The translations under genes and the position numbers were made by a program. A stretch of 49,123 bases of DNA from JBEKVE01 sp049514335 (GTDB lineage Bacteria > Actinomycetota > Acidimicrobiia > Acidimicrobiales > UBA8190). Positions 33,702 to 41,575 of this stretch are shown here, in pieces. The notes beneath the pieces were generated by a model. It did no database searches and had not been told where the DNA came from. It worked only from the letters and a program-made list of their open reading frames with translations. Every line of letters starts with the position of its first letter. Position 1 is the first letter of the stretch. The DNA lies in the NCBI GenBank assembly GCA_049514335.1, contig JBEKVE010000003.1, forward strand, positions 1 to 49,123, read 5' to 3'.

Positions 33702-34514
33702 GTGGCAGTCCTGGACGACCACCCGATCCACGCCGCCCTGGTCAGCCGGTTGGCCGGCATGCCGAGGGCCTTGGTCCTCGACCTGGGAGCGGGCAGAGGT
33801 GCGACCGTGGAAGCTGCCGTGAGGGCCTACCCCGACATGTCCGTTCTCGCCATCGATCGACGCCGGCCGGCCCTGGTGCATGGCCGTGAGCGGGTGGCTG
33901 GGAACGGTCATGTCTCCGCAGTGATCGCCGACCTCAATGCGTCGCTTCCCGTGGGGAGCGCCACAGCTGATGCCGCTGTCTGTCACAACGTCTTCGAGAG
34001 CCTCGATCATCCGGTGGAGGTGCTGTGTGAAGTGCGGAGGGTGCTCAAGCAGGACGGGCGGCTGTTGCTGTCCCATACCGATTTCGCGGGGATGGTCATC
34101 AACGCCATCCGCCCCGACCTCAATCGCACCGTGATCGAGGCGCACGCCTTCGCCACTCCGGGATGGATGTCGGTCTCCGACGGGTATGCGCCACGAAAGC
34201 TCGCCGGCTATGCGCGAGCCGCTGGCTTCGACGTTTGCGCTGTCGAACCGGTCGTGGTGCTCGACACCGACTTCGTGGAAGGTCGGTTCGCCCATCACCG
34301 GATCAGCTCGATGATCGAGGTCATCCGGGGCTCGGGCAGAGCTGGTGGCGTTACCCTCGATGATGAAGCGTTGGCGCTGTGGATGGAGGATCTCCGAACC
34401 CTGGCGGATCGGGGCGCCTTCTTCTTCAGTGAGACTGCGTTCGTGTTCGACCTGGTGCCGACTACTCGCCAGAGCGGTAGACAGCCAAACCGACGAGAAA
34501 CGAACCGGCGGTGA
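33702..34514 (+). CDS. Class I SAM-dependent methyltransferase
   Basis: 270 residues from GTG 33702 (a GGGG run lies just before). Motif I ALVLDLGAGRGATVEAA, then VLAIDRRRPAL with the ribose-binding Asp, DAAVCHNVFESLDHP and VRRVLKQDGRLLLSHTD follow the methyltransferase type 11 pattern. It transfers a methyl group from S-adenosylmethionine to an unknown small molecule. The 3' end overlaps the convergent membrane-protein gene by 53 bp, a tight arrangement that could allow antisense interference. Confidence 0.88.
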   Translation: MAVLDDHPIHAALVSRLAGMPRALVLDLGAGRGATVEAAVRAYPDMSVLAIDRRRPALVHGRERVAGNGHVSAVIADLNASLPVGSATADAAVCHNVFESLDHPVEVLCEVRRVLKQDGRLLLSHTDFAGMVINAIRPDLNRTVIEAHAFATPGWMSVSDGYAPRKLAGYARAAGFDVCAVEPVVVLDTDFVEGRFAHHRISSMIEVIRGSGRAGGVTLDDEALALWMEDLRTLADRGAFFFSETAFVFDLVPTTRQSGRQPNRRETNRR

Positions 34515-34851
34515 CACAGGAGAAGAGCGCAAACGGCCAGACGGTGCTCCCCACCGCCGTTGCGACCACGAAACCGCCCAGGGCAACCACGGCCGTCACC
34601 ATTCCCGCCAGGGCGGTGGCCCTCATGCCCACATGTGTCTGTCTCTCGTCCGCCCGCTCGCCGAGAATGGCGCCGACATCGCTGTCCCGACCACCGAGCA
34701 CGGAGTAGCCGATCGACATGGCGATCGTGAATGCCTCGACCACGAGGGCAGGCTCCCACCCTGATCGCACCAGCGCGGCCAAGGCGATGGCCGAGCCGCC
34801 GATGGCCATGATGCCCGGCACCCGCAGGCGCCGGTGAGCGGTCCCCATCAT
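34462..34851 (-). CDS. Small membrane protein with DERQ motif, partner of XRE regulator
   Basis: 129 residues with about four hydrophobic segments (GIMAIGGSAIALAALV, LVVEAFTIAMSIGYSVL, MVTAVVALGGFVVATAV, FALFSCVTAGSFLVGLAV). ERADERQTHVGMRATALAG in the middle recalls the DUF2178-type families often encoded beside small XRE regulators. Its ATG overlaps the regulator stop (ATGA), so the two are co-translated. Function unknown; it may sense or signal at the membrane. Confidence 0.78.
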   Translation of the reverse strand: MMGTAHRRLRVPGIMAIGGSAIALAALVRSGWEPALVVEAFTIAMSIGYSVLGGRDSDVGAILGERADERQTHVGMRATALAGMVTAVVALGGFVVATAVGSTVWPFALFSCVTAGSFLVGLAVYRSGE

Positions 34852-35054
34852 CGGCGCTCCTTCTCGGATGCATCGAACATGTCGTCCACCGTCGATCCGA
34901 ACAGGCGGGCGATGCGAAACGCCAACGGCAGCGACGGCGAGTAACGACCGGATTCGATGGCGATCACCGTCTGGCGGGAGACGCCGAGCGCGGCTGCCAC
35001 TTCGACCTGCGACATTCCACGCCCGGTCCGCTCTTCCCGGACGCGATTCCTCAC
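34848..35054 (-). CDS. Small XRE-family transcriptional regulator
   Basis: 68 residues from GTG 35054; upstream in-frame starts would make an atypical extension. The pattern RNRVREERTGRGMSQVEVAA, then LGVSRQTVIAIESGRYSPSL and LAFRIARLFGSTVDDMF is the standard 67-70-residue stand-alone helix-turn-helix repressor. No ribosome site precedes the GTG, but a -10-like TACCTT ends 6 bases before it, so the mRNA may be leaderless. A palindrome over that -10 suggests autoregulation. The downstream gene encodes its probable membrane partner. Confidence 0.88.
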   Translation of the reverse strand: MRNRVREERTGRGMSQVEVAAALGVSRQTVIAIESGRYSPSLPLAFRIARLFGSTVDDMFDASEKERR

Positions 35055-35057
35055 GAT

Positions 35058-35073
35058 GTAAAGGTATTTTGAC
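35058..35073 (-). promoter_or_regulatory. Operator-like palindrome over a leaderless promoter of the XRE gene
   Basis: GTCAAAATACCTTTAC on the minus strand is symmetric as GTnAAnnTAnnTTnAC (10 of 16 positions). It contains the -10 candidate TACCTT (35066-35061), six bases before the GTG. Binding by the encoded XRE protein would shut its own promoter; this is inferred from symmetry and position. Confidence 0.4.
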
Positions 35074-35281
35074 TGCTGGAGGGATGTCAAGTGTCCTTTA
35101 CCTGCACGGAACAGAGGATGGCGGCCCGCCGCGCGACTCCGCCCGTGCGTTGAAGAAGCCACGGGTGTCCGGCGAGCGTGGAACCGTCAACCTAGGCTCC
35201 GGATCGTGGGATTCGTCTTCCGCCGATTCATGGCACTGCTCCGTTACCGCCGCGAGCGCCGTCAGCGCTACCGAGGTCAGT

Positions 35282-35530
35282 GACGCCGGGCGGTCTCCCT
35301 CGTACAGCCGAGGTTGCCTGACGTCGCCATCCGGCGCTGCGACAGCGGGCGGGGTTGGCGCCCGCGGCGCTGCGGACCACCTCGAGCAGGACGGCGAGAC
35401 GCATTTCGGCCATGCTCGTCACCTTCAGAGCCATCCCTGACCCCCTCGTCAGGGGCAGGGTGGCTGATGCACCGGTATCAGGCATGTGTCCGGAACGTCA
35501 GATGTGTCCCGGGAACGATCTGTCAGGGAT
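35282..35530 (-). mobile_element. Relic of an insertion-sequence end with truncated transposase start (IS481-like)
   Basis: From ATG 35434 the minus strand encodes MALKVTSMAEMRLAVLLEV, which resembles the first residues of IS481-type transposases; after about 20 residues the similarity is lost and no DDE core follows. Upstream, ATGTGTCCGGAACG (35484-35497) and ATGTGTCCCGGGAACG (35502-35517) are tandem repeats like those seen at such element ends. This is a decayed fragment. Nothing else is seen in the rest of 35074-35742, so the whole 0.67-kb gap is non-coding or decayed. From memory of the family, not from a search. Confidence 0.35.
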
Positions 35531-35742
35531 CTTCCCGCTTCTCCCGTGGCTTGCGCCCGTAACCCGTTGACCCACTATTGGCGCTCAGTTGATCAGCCGG
35601 TGGGCTCACCGCATCACGATGGGTGAGGGGGCTGAGGGGAGCACCGCCCTGGCCGCATCGAGCCCGCGGCGGAGGCGAAGGTCCGAACGTCGGAGGATCA
35701 TCGAGGGCGCTCCACCAAAGGTGATCGGGGGGGAATCGAGCC

Positions 35743-37335
35743 ATGGCACGGCAGCCGCTTCATGGTGGCCGTCGGGTGCAGCGCCGCCTGGTCAGGATCG
35801 TGGCGTCCTCGTTGATCGCGAGCGGAGGGGCCGTCATCGGCCTGTCGGTGTCGGCCTTCGGCACTGCGCCGTCCGGTCCTCCCCACATCATGCTCGTCAT
35901 GATGGAGAACGAGGGCTACGACCAGGTGGTGGGGGGATCCGCCACGCCGTACATCACGAGCCTGGCCGACGATTACGGCCTGGCCACGCAGTCCTATGCG
36001 CTGGGGCATCCTTCGCTCCCGAACTATCTCGCCCTCTACAGCGGATCGAGCCAGGGGGTGACACAAGACGAGCCCCCCTCGTCGTCGGGGGTGTTCGAGG
36101 CCCCGACCATCGCCAGCCAGATGGCGGCGGCGGGGATCAGCATGAAGGCGTACGCCGAGGATCTGCCGGCGGACCCGTCGAGCGACTCAGGCTCCTACGT
36201 CGTGCACCACGACCCGTGGGAGTACTTCACGAGCCCACCCCCGATGGCCGACAGCTCGACGCTGGTCGGTGACCTCGACGGCGCTGACGCGCCCGACTTT
36301 GTGTGGTTCACCCCCAACGCGATCGACGATGGCGACTCCGGCGCCCCGCAGGCCACCATCCTGTCCGACGAGAACGCCTTCCTCTCTTCGTTCGTCCCGG
36401 CCGTGCAGGGCACCACGTGGTACCAGGACGGGGGCCAGATCGTCGTCGATTGGGACGAAGGCCTCGACAGCGACACGTCGGGGTCGAACGGTGGCGATGG
36501 CGGCCACGTCGCCACCATCGTGGTGTCGGCGGCGCTCAAGGCCGCGGCCCAGCAAGACGCCACCCCCTTCGACACCACCGGGCTCTTGCACTCCATCGAG
36601 ACGGCCTACGGACTGCCGTATCTCGGTGGGGCTGCGCAGGCGGCCAACGGCGACATGGACGAGCTCCTCGACGTCTCGCCCACCTCGGCTACCTCGAGCA
36701 CGACAGCGCCATCCACGACGACGGCACCGCCGACCACGACCACCGCGATAACTCCACCCTCCACGACACCCGTCACAGCGACCACCACCACACCGCCGTC
36801 GACCACCACGACCGTCACCGAGGTGGAGCCCACGACTGTGCCGCCGCCCCCCACCACGACGACGGTGCCGCCGTCGCCGACCACGACCGCGGCGGCGGTC
36901 GCCGTGACGACGACGGCACCCTCGGAACCGGCGATCGACTCGACGACCACGACCGCTCCGCCGGTCACCACGAAAACGGCAACGACGACGATGGTGGCGC
37001 CATCGAGGGGGGCGCCCGACCCGCCGACCACCACAGGGGTCGGAGCGGATCCCGCCGGGGGATCCGGAGGTTCACACGACCCATCTGTCGTGTCGGCACC
37101 CTCGACGTCGCTGGCGTTCACCGGCTCGGGCCCAGGCATCAGAACCCTGGGCATCGTCGGAGCCGGTCTTGCCCTGCTCGGGATGGCGCTCCTCGCACTG
37201 GTGGGAGGGCCGTGGCGCCCTGTCAGGCGGGTCGCCTTGGTCGACACGGATGGACGATCGCTCGATGGAGCCGAGGGCGATCCACAGGCCCCCGGGGTAG
37301 GGCGACGTGACCTGTGGCTGACCCCACCGTCCTGA
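35743..37335 (+). CDS. Cell-wall-anchored phosphoesterase with LAFTG sorting signal
   Basis: 530 residues, ATG after a G-rich stretch. A hydrophobic signal segment lies at about 17-43. The catalytic domain (about 48-310) has MMENEGYDQVVGG, SYALGHPSLPNYLALYSG and VVDWDEGLDSD, typical of the acid-phosphatase/phospholipase-C-like phosphoesterase family. A Thr/Pro-rich stalk (about 315-445) follows, then LAFTG (457-461), a hydrophobic helix and a basic stretch. LAXTG is the recognition site of class E sortases. The tail after the helix is unusually long (about 38 residues). It probably releases phosphate at the cell surface; the substrate is not known. Confidence 0.85.
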   Translation: MARQPLHGGRRVQRRLVRIVASSLIASGGAVIGLSVSAFGTAPSGPPHIMLVMMENEGYDQVVGGSATPYITSLADDYGLATQSYALGHPSLPNYLALYSGSSQGVTQDEPPSSSGVFEAPTIASQMAAAGISMKAYAEDLPADPSSDSGSYVVHHDPWEYFTSPPPMADSSTLVGDLDGADAPDFVWFTPNAIDDGDSGAPQATILSDENAFLSSFVPAVQGTTWYQDGGQIVVDWDEGLDSDTSGSNGGDGGHVATIVVSAALKAAAQQDATPFDTTGLLHSIETAYGLPYLGGAAQAANGDMDELLDVSPTSATSSTTAPSTTTAPPTTTTAITPPSTTPVTATTTTPPSTTTTVTEVEPTTVPPPPTTTTVPPSPTTTAAAVAVTTTAPSEPAIDSTTTTAPPVTTKTATTTMVAPSRGAPDPPTTTGVGADPAGGSGGSHDPSVVSAPSTSLAFTGSGPGIRTLGIVGAGLALLGMALLALVGGPWRPVRRVALVDTDGRSLDGAEGDPQAPGVGRRDLWLTPPS

Positions 37336-37418
37336 CGACGACGCCGGTTCGTGCGATGAAAGCGCTCCCGGCGTCATAGGGCACGTCGGTCATGTGGCCC
37401 CGTTGGCGGTTCGTCCGC

Positions 37419-37598
37419 TTACGTGGTGCCGAGAGCGGGAATGGTGCGATGGAGGATGGCGCCCACCGCCCCGAGCATGTCTGACGGCATCCAACTTCCG
37501 AAGCCCGCGTCCCCGATCGCGGTGGCGACAGCGGTGAGGGCACTTGAGAGGACCCGGCGCCGGGCACGACGGCGCCGCTCGGGAGCGTCAGCGGTCAT
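37419..37598 (-). CDS. Possible small hypothetical protein, 59 residues
   Basis: Short frame from ATG 37598: an Arg-rich start (PERRRRARRRVLSS), then a mildly hydrophobic stretch (ALTAVATAIGDAGFGSW). No clear ribosome site and no family match. It follows the PRC-barrel gene in the same direction, which is the only support. The rest of 37336-37663 shows nothing else. Confidence 0.25.
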   Translation of the reverse strand: MTADAPERRRRARRRVLSSALTAVATAIGDAGFGSWMPSDMLGAVGAILHRTIPALGTT

Positions 37599-37663
37599 AT
37601 GCGGCGTCGGCTCAGCGCACACTGGGTCTTGGGGGGCGCAGGCGGCTCGAGGCATCGCCCTCG

Positions 37664-38038
37664 TCAGCGTCGAGCGAGGCGACGCCCGCTCTCTGTCTGG
37701 GGCGGCGTGTAGTTCATCTCGAAGTGGTGATAGAGCGTCGACTCATCCGCCTGTGAAAGCTCCTCACCGTGCAGCTCGATGTCCGGCGCAGACCGGACCT
37801 GTTCTCTGGTGGCGGTGACGACGAGGTCGTCGGGGCCGACTTGGATCCCGGCCAAGGGCACGAAGGTGAGGTGCCGGCCGATGAACCCTTCCTTTACCGT
37901 GGCGAACTGCGGCTCGTCGGTTTCGACATCGACGTAGACGTCTTGGAGCTTCCCGATTCGCTCGCCGTTGGTGTCGACGATCGCCTTGCCGTGCCATTCG
38001 GCAACGTTCACGTTGGATTGCATCTTGTCATCAGTCAT
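37664..38038 (-). CDS. PRC-barrel domain protein
   Basis: 124 residues, ATG after GGGAGG. WHGKAIVDTNGERIGKLQDVYVDVETDEPQFATVK is the PRC-barrel opening, and GRHLTFVPLAGIQVGPDDLVVTATREQV completes the small beta-barrel. Such proteins are common in stress-related loci and in RNA-processing or photosynthetic contexts. The ATG overlaps the stop of the upstream 68-residue membrane protein gene (ATGA), so the two are coupled. Role unknown. Confidence 0.88.
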   Translation of the reverse strand: MTDDKMQSNVNVAEWHGKAIVDTNGERIGKLQDVYVDVETDEPQFATVKEGFIGRHLTFVPLAGIQVGPDDLVVTATREQVRSAPDIELHGEELSQADESTLYHHFEMNYTPPQTESGRRLARR

Positions 38039-38241
38039 GTGGCCTCCCAGACTCCCTGGAGGATCCCACCCAACCCGGACGGCTCGTTCCCCTGGATTCC
38101 TCCGTCGCCGCGGTTGTCAGGCTGAGCCAGGAGCACTGGCGAGAGCAGAGGCCTGCGGCGTTGCATGGCCGAAGACCAGGAGAAGGCGAGAATGCAAGCG
38201 GCGCTCGCTACAAGGAGCAGAGCCGTATGCGTCGGACCCAT
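38035..38241 (-). CDS. Small membrane-anchored protein coupled to the PRC-barrel gene
   Basis: 68 residues from ATG 38241, preceded by AGAAGGAGG (9 bases away), a strong ribosome site. One N-terminal hydrophobic helix (HTALLLVASAACILAFSW) is followed by RRR, which fits a positive-inside anchor, and a Gly/Pro-rich tail. The stop overlaps the PRC-barrel start. No family is recognised. Ribosome site, overlap and composition together support a real gene. Confidence 0.65.
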   Translation of the reverse strand: MGPTHTALLLVASAACILAFSWSSAMQRRRPLLSPVLLAQPDNRGDGGIQGNEPSGLGGILQGVWEAT

Positions 38242-38389
38242 TTTCGTGCGCCTCCTTCTGTTCACCTGGTCATCCACCAGGTGCAAAGGAGCGGGGTCTC
38301 GGGTCCTCAACCAGCATTCTATCGCACGATGCCGTCCATCATTCGGCGACGCAGAACAGCGATGAGACGTCGTTCTGCAGCTCGTTCCG

Positions 38390-38725
38390 TCAGACGCCTG
38401 CCCTCTTCCCCGCCCCCTTCTTCTGCGCGTGCCCACGCTGCTCGAGGAGGCGAGCATCGACCAGGACGTCGAGCACCTCACCGATGGTCCTTTCCCGGGT
38501 GATGGATTCAGGCAGCGGCAGGTGCTCCTGGATGCGATAACGATTCCGCCGGCCGTCCTTCTCCTTCACCACGTACCCCGCCGCGGTCAGCTCGGTGACG
38601 ATGCCGTATGCGCTGCGCTCGGTGATGCCCAGGGCGGAGGCGATGTCACGCAGCCGCACCCCGGGGTCATGGGCGATGCACACCATGACGCGGGCATGGT
38701 TCGTGAGGAAGCTCCATTCCGGCAT
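38390..38725 (-). CDS. Winged helix-turn-helix regulator (MarR/ArsR-like)
   Basis: 111 residues. FLTNHARVMVCIAHDPGVRLRDIASALGITERSAY and GIVTELTAAGYVVKEKDGRRNRYRI are the recognition helix and wing of a MarR-like repressor. A basic tail (HAQKKGAGKRAG) ends the protein. No ribosome site precedes the ATG; a consensus-like TATACT ends 8 bases before it, so translation is probably leaderless. An AT-rich stretch upstream includes ATACTAG...CTAGAGTAT (38762-38787), a possible operator. Its target genes are not evident. Confidence 0.87.
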   Translation of the reverse strand: MPEWSFLTNHARVMVCIAHDPGVRLRDIASALGITERSAYGIVTELTAAGYVVKEKDGRRNRYRIQEHLPLPESITRERTIGEVLDVLVDARLLEQRGHAQKKGAGKRAGV

Positions 38726-38739
38726 TTCAGGAAAGTATA
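38726..38739 (-). promoter_or_regulatory. Leaderless-type promoter of the winged-helix regulator gene
   Basis: On the minus strand TATACT (38739-38734) is followed by TTCCTGAA and then the ATG at 38725. A start site 7-9 bases after the -10 falls on or next to the start codon. The region up to 38790 is strikingly AT-rich for this genome. No good -35 is seen. Confidence 0.45.
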
Positions 38740-38914
38740 GCTTAAGAATTCCAGAAAAAAAATACTAGGAAGAGAAAACTAGAGTATGGTTTCGATAGAT
38801 CCGGAGCGCTGGCCCCCCGCCGGCCGGAGCTCGGATCAGGGGGGTCGGACGTTCACGGGGATGCGGGGGCTCCTCGTGGATGCTCCGACCAGTCCGAGGT
38901 CCAGGAGGTAGCTC

Positions 38915-39109
38915 GTGCAACATCACACGAAATCGATCGGTGCGGCTGCAGCCACTCTCTACGGACAATGTCGCGCTGCTCGGAGCTTCACGGCCGGAAG
39001 GGTCTGCGGAGCTGGAGCGTGTGGCACCAAGCTCTCGATCTACAACGATGGGTACTTCTGCTCGCTGCACGCTCCCTCCAGGGTGGCACGGAACCGGGCT
39101 CGGGCATGA
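38915..39109 (+). CDS. Small zinc-finger-like protein, 64 residues
   Basis: GTG 38915 with AGGAGGT (38903-38909) five bases upstream. The C-terminal half reads CGAGACGTKLSIYNDGY followed by FCSLHAPS: a Cys pair, then C-x2-H, resembling small actinobacterial zinc-binding proteins with a GTKLSIYN-type core. A basic tail ends the chain. The N-terminal 25 residues show no feature. It is the first of four small genes on the plus strand. Possible nucleic-acid or protein binding; no firm function. Confidence 0.65.
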   Translation: MQHHTKSIGAAAATLYGQCRAARSFTAGRVCGAGACGTKLSIYNDGYFCSLHAPSRVARNRARA

Positions 39110-39148
39110 AGCGATGGCCATGTCGCGAGTCTCCGCAAGAATGGGTAC

Positions 39149-39394
39149 ATGGCAGCTTGGGAGTACATCGTCATCGCCCTTCCACCGTTCGAAGCGGCGA
39201 CCGCCGAGTCGGCCCCCTCAGCCGCGGTGCGGGCTCTCAACGCCGAGGGGGCGAACGGCTGGGAGGCGGTCGGCATGACCGTCCTGTCCGACGGGGGTGT
39301 GGCCGTGTTGATGAAGCGATCGGGCGGTGCAGACGTCGCACGCAGCGATCGGGGGGTCCTCGGCCGCCTTCGGTCGCGAGGAGCTGATGTCTGA
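39149..39394 (+). CDS. Small DUF4177-like protein, 81 residues
   Basis: MAAWEYIVIALPPFE, then VRALNAEGANGWEAVGM and GGVAVLMKRS follow the pattern of the DUF4177 family (WEYxV ... LNxxGxxGWExV ... LKR), small beta-rich proteins of unknown role. The ribosome site is weak. A second protein with the same pattern is encoded at 43155-43403. It sits in a run of small plus-strand genes. Confidence 0.68.
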   Translation: MAAWEYIVIALPPFEAATAESAPSAAVRALNAEGANGWEAVGMTVLSDGGVAVLMKRSGGADVARSDRGVLGRLRSRGADV

Positions 39395-39526
39395 GGTGAA
39401 GGACACGCTTGGCACGGCCTCCGTAACGCGATGTGCCCGTCGTGAGTACGATGGAGGTAGCAACCCTTGGTCGGGACGCTTGGTTCAGCGTTGAACGCCC
39501 CTTCTGAGCATCACCAAAGGAGCGTC

Positions 39527-39709
39527 ATGTCTACTGACTCAAGCTCGTCGCTGGTCCGCACGAGCCCGACCCACAAATGTGGGCGCTGCCGTCTCGACTT
39601 CACGTTGGCGGAGGAGTCGCTGCAGACCGACGTTCATTGGTGGCTCTGTCCGCCCTGTCGGGAGCGGTTGCTGGGTGACAAGAGCTCGGTTGATTCCCGG
39701 TGGCCATGA
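39527..39709 (+). CDS. Small zinc-ribbon-like protein, 60 residues
   Basis: ATG 39527 preceded by AAGGAG. Two CxxC knuckles, KCGRCRLDFTL and WWLCPPCRERLL, are about 20 residues apart, the arrangement of a zinc ribbon that could hold one zinc. The remainder is polar. The stop overlaps the ATG of the following small gene (ATGA). Family not recognised; binding to nucleic acid or protein is plausible. Confidence 0.72.
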   Translation: MSTDSSSSLVRTSPTHKCGRCRLDFTLAEESLQTDVHWWLCPPCRERLLGDKSSVDSRWP

Positions 39710-39915
39710 CACCGGACACCGGTCGAGCCCCCACTTCTCGGAGACAGATGCGTCGTGACCGGACGCTGCGGCGAATCAGACGGTCTCCCCATCCACCAGT
39801 GGGTTGGTGGCAGGCGCCTGACGGCACGATGCAACCACCTGGTTCGTTCGTCGATCCCTCACTCCGCGTCGCCGCCGGGGCGTCGCCAGGCTCGGATTCC
39901 TCTCAGTCCCGGTGA
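39706..39915 (+). CDS. Small basic protein with GWWxxPDG motif, 69 residues
   Basis: ATG 39706 overlaps the zinc-ribbon stop (ATGA), the main support for translation. An Arg-rich start (SRRQMRRDRTLRRIRRS) precedes PPVGWWQAPDGTMQPPGSF, which resembles a short motif (GWWQAxDGxWYPP) repeated in many actinobacterial membrane or surface proteins. No membrane segment follows. Function unknown. Confidence 0.5.
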   Translation: MTPDTGRAPTSRRQMRRDRTLRRIRRSPHPPVGWWQAPDGTMQPPGSFVDPSLRVAAGASPGSDSSQSR

Positions 39916-39936
39916 CCCGCTGGTCCCCGGTCCTCC

Positions 39937-41178
39937 TCACAAGGTGAAGGGGTCGATGTGCAGCGAGGCGAGGATGTACCACGCCGTCGCCCCGATGTGG
40001 AGCGATGCGTCGTAGGAGTCGCCATCGCAATCGCTGAGCCCGTTCTTCGAAGCGGCGATGATGCCGATGCCGTCGGTGTTCGGGCCGGACGTCTGGGCAT
40101 ACTCGATGTCGGTGAGGTACTGGGAGGCGACAGCGGCATCACCTGGGCTGTTGCGCACCTCGAGGGCGTCGGCGAGGTGCGCGGTCCCTTCGAACCACAC
40201 GCCGGTCTTGTCACCGAGGCAGAAGCTCACGCCGTTGAACCCGCCAGACGACACCGACAGGTTCTCGACGTCCCAGCTCACCGAGCGCTCGTACAGGGGA
40301 TTTTGCAGCGCCAGGTACGACCAGCTGTTGACGTCCTCGGGCTGCTCACTTGTGTTGGGTGTCACCCCGTTTCCGGTGGTCCCCACCCAGAACGAGCCCG
40401 ACGTGCTGTTCCACATGGCGGTGACGAACCGCTTCGCCCATGACGCGTCCACCGTCCACTTGGCGTTGCCCGTGGCGGTGGCCAGCATGGTGAACAGACC
40501 GTAGAGATCGATGTTGTGCTCCGTCGATTTCCATGTGATGCGCTTGCCGTTGGCCGAGTCCCCGCCCGTGAACCCCCCCGACCCGCGCGTGTCGTAGCAG
40601 TGGCTGACCACCCAGTCGGCGATGTCCTCGGCGCCTCCCAGGTACTGGGCGCCGCCGGTGGCGCCGTAGAGGTCGACCAACGCCATGCCGACCCAGGCCA
40701 TGTTCCCCACGTCCGACGTCTTGTCCCGTATCCGGACCTGCACCCGTTCCTTGCCGCGCTTGTTGTACGTCACCAGACCGCTCGGGGCGTAGGCGACACG
40801 GATGCGACCATCGTGGGCCGGATCGTGCATTTGGACGAGAAGCAGCGCGTTGGCGATCGCCTCGGCCCGTCCGAGACCGGTGGGTCCCCCCTCGGCGACA
40901 TAGGCCTCGACCACAAGGGCGTCGTCGTAGGTCTCGGAGTCGGTGAAGTCCTGCGCCCCGAGTATCCCCCCCGTGAAGCTCTGCACCAGTCGGGGCGTCG
41001 AGCCTGTCTGGTAGCGGTCCATCATCTGGTTGAGGAAGCTGTACGCATTCTGGAGGCTCGTCGGCGCCGCTGACGCCTCGCCTTCCCCGGTCACGAACGC
41101 AGCCGTCGCCACCAGGATCACAAACGCCAGTGCGGCCGCCGCCAGCCTTCCCCATCGCCCAGCCCCGCATCGCCCCAC
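39937..41178 (-). CDS. Secreted (alpha/alpha)-barrel protein, glycosidase-like
   Basis: 413 residues from GTG 41178. Signal peptide to about 38 (LAAAALAFVILVATAAFV, cleavage near ASAAP). The mature chain shows repeated helical hairpins with aromatic and acidic residues (SETYDDALVVEAYV, SDVGNMAWVGMALVDLYGATG, TEHNIDLYGLFTMLA, EDVNSWSYLALQN, VWFEGTAHLADAL, YDASLHIGATAWYILA). This is the look of six-hairpin glycosidase-like barrels, in which NIDLYG and GTAH motifs line the cleft. It is probably a secreted carbohydrate-acting or carbohydrate-binding enzyme. The substrate is unknown. No ribosome site; see the leaderless promoter entry. Confidence 0.82.
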   Translation of the reverse strand: MGRCGAGRWGRLAAAALAFVILVATAAFVTGEGEASAAPTSLQNAYSFLNQMMDRYQTGSTPRLVQSFTGGILGAQDFTDSETYDDALVVEAYVAEGGPTGLGRAEAIANALLLVQMHDPAHDGRIRVAYAPSGLVTYNKRGKERVQVRIRDKTSDVGNMAWVGMALVDLYGATGGAQYLGGAEDIADWVVSHCYDTRGSGGFTGGDSANGKRITWKSTEHNIDLYGLFTMLATATGNAKWTVDASWAKRFVTAMWNSTSGSFWVGTTGNGVTPNTSEQPEDVNSWSYLALQNPLYERSVSWDVENLSVSSGGFNGVSFCLGDKTGVWFEGTAHLADALEVRNSPGDAAVASQYLTDIEYAQTSGPNTDGIGIIAASKNGLSDCDGDSYDASLHIGATAWYILASLHIDPFTL

Positions 41179-41191
41179 ACCGGTGATGCTA
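41179..41191 (-). promoter_or_regulatory. Leaderless-type promoter of the secreted barrel protein
   Basis: On the minus strand TAGCAT (41191-41186) fits TAnnnT and is followed by CACCGGT and then GTG 41178, seven bases away. Transcription would start at the first base of the start codon, and no ribosome site is present. Confidence 0.4.
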
Positions 41192-41575
41192 ATGACCCGG
41201 GCGTCCGGCTGCCCCGGGTCCGTGGGCCGCCCGATCTATTTCGGGCTCGGGCGCGACGCCTCGTTCTACGGCTCGACAAGGGGGCATGCACCTGGACAAG
41301 CCCGAGGTGCGCATGGTCCCCAGCCCTTCAGGCGACGGCTCCTTGCTGGTTGCCGCCGGGCGGTGGTGTGTTCGCTTTCGGCGATGCCCCGTTCCCGAGG
41401 AGCACGGGGGTACGGGAGTGGACGACATCGTGACGCTCACGCCCGACGCGGCCCCGACCGTGCGGGGGAATCCTCGGGCTGCACGCCCGGGCCATGCACG
41501 GCACCCCGGCGCCGGGCTGGGAGAGACTGTCGCGCTGACGCCACAGGCGGTGGCCCGAAGGAGAGGCAGCCGCGC
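41192..41575. other. Spacer without a supported gene
   Basis: A frame opening at ATG 41286 (HLDKPEVRMVPSPSGDG) has a poor ribosome position and runs antisense into the gene at 41576, so it is not called. No terminator or repeat was seen. Confidence 0.4.

Noticed and set aside
33606..34586. N-terminal extension of the VOC protein
   Set aside because: Would run antisense through the methyltransferase gene; the ATG at 33605 has its own ribosome site.
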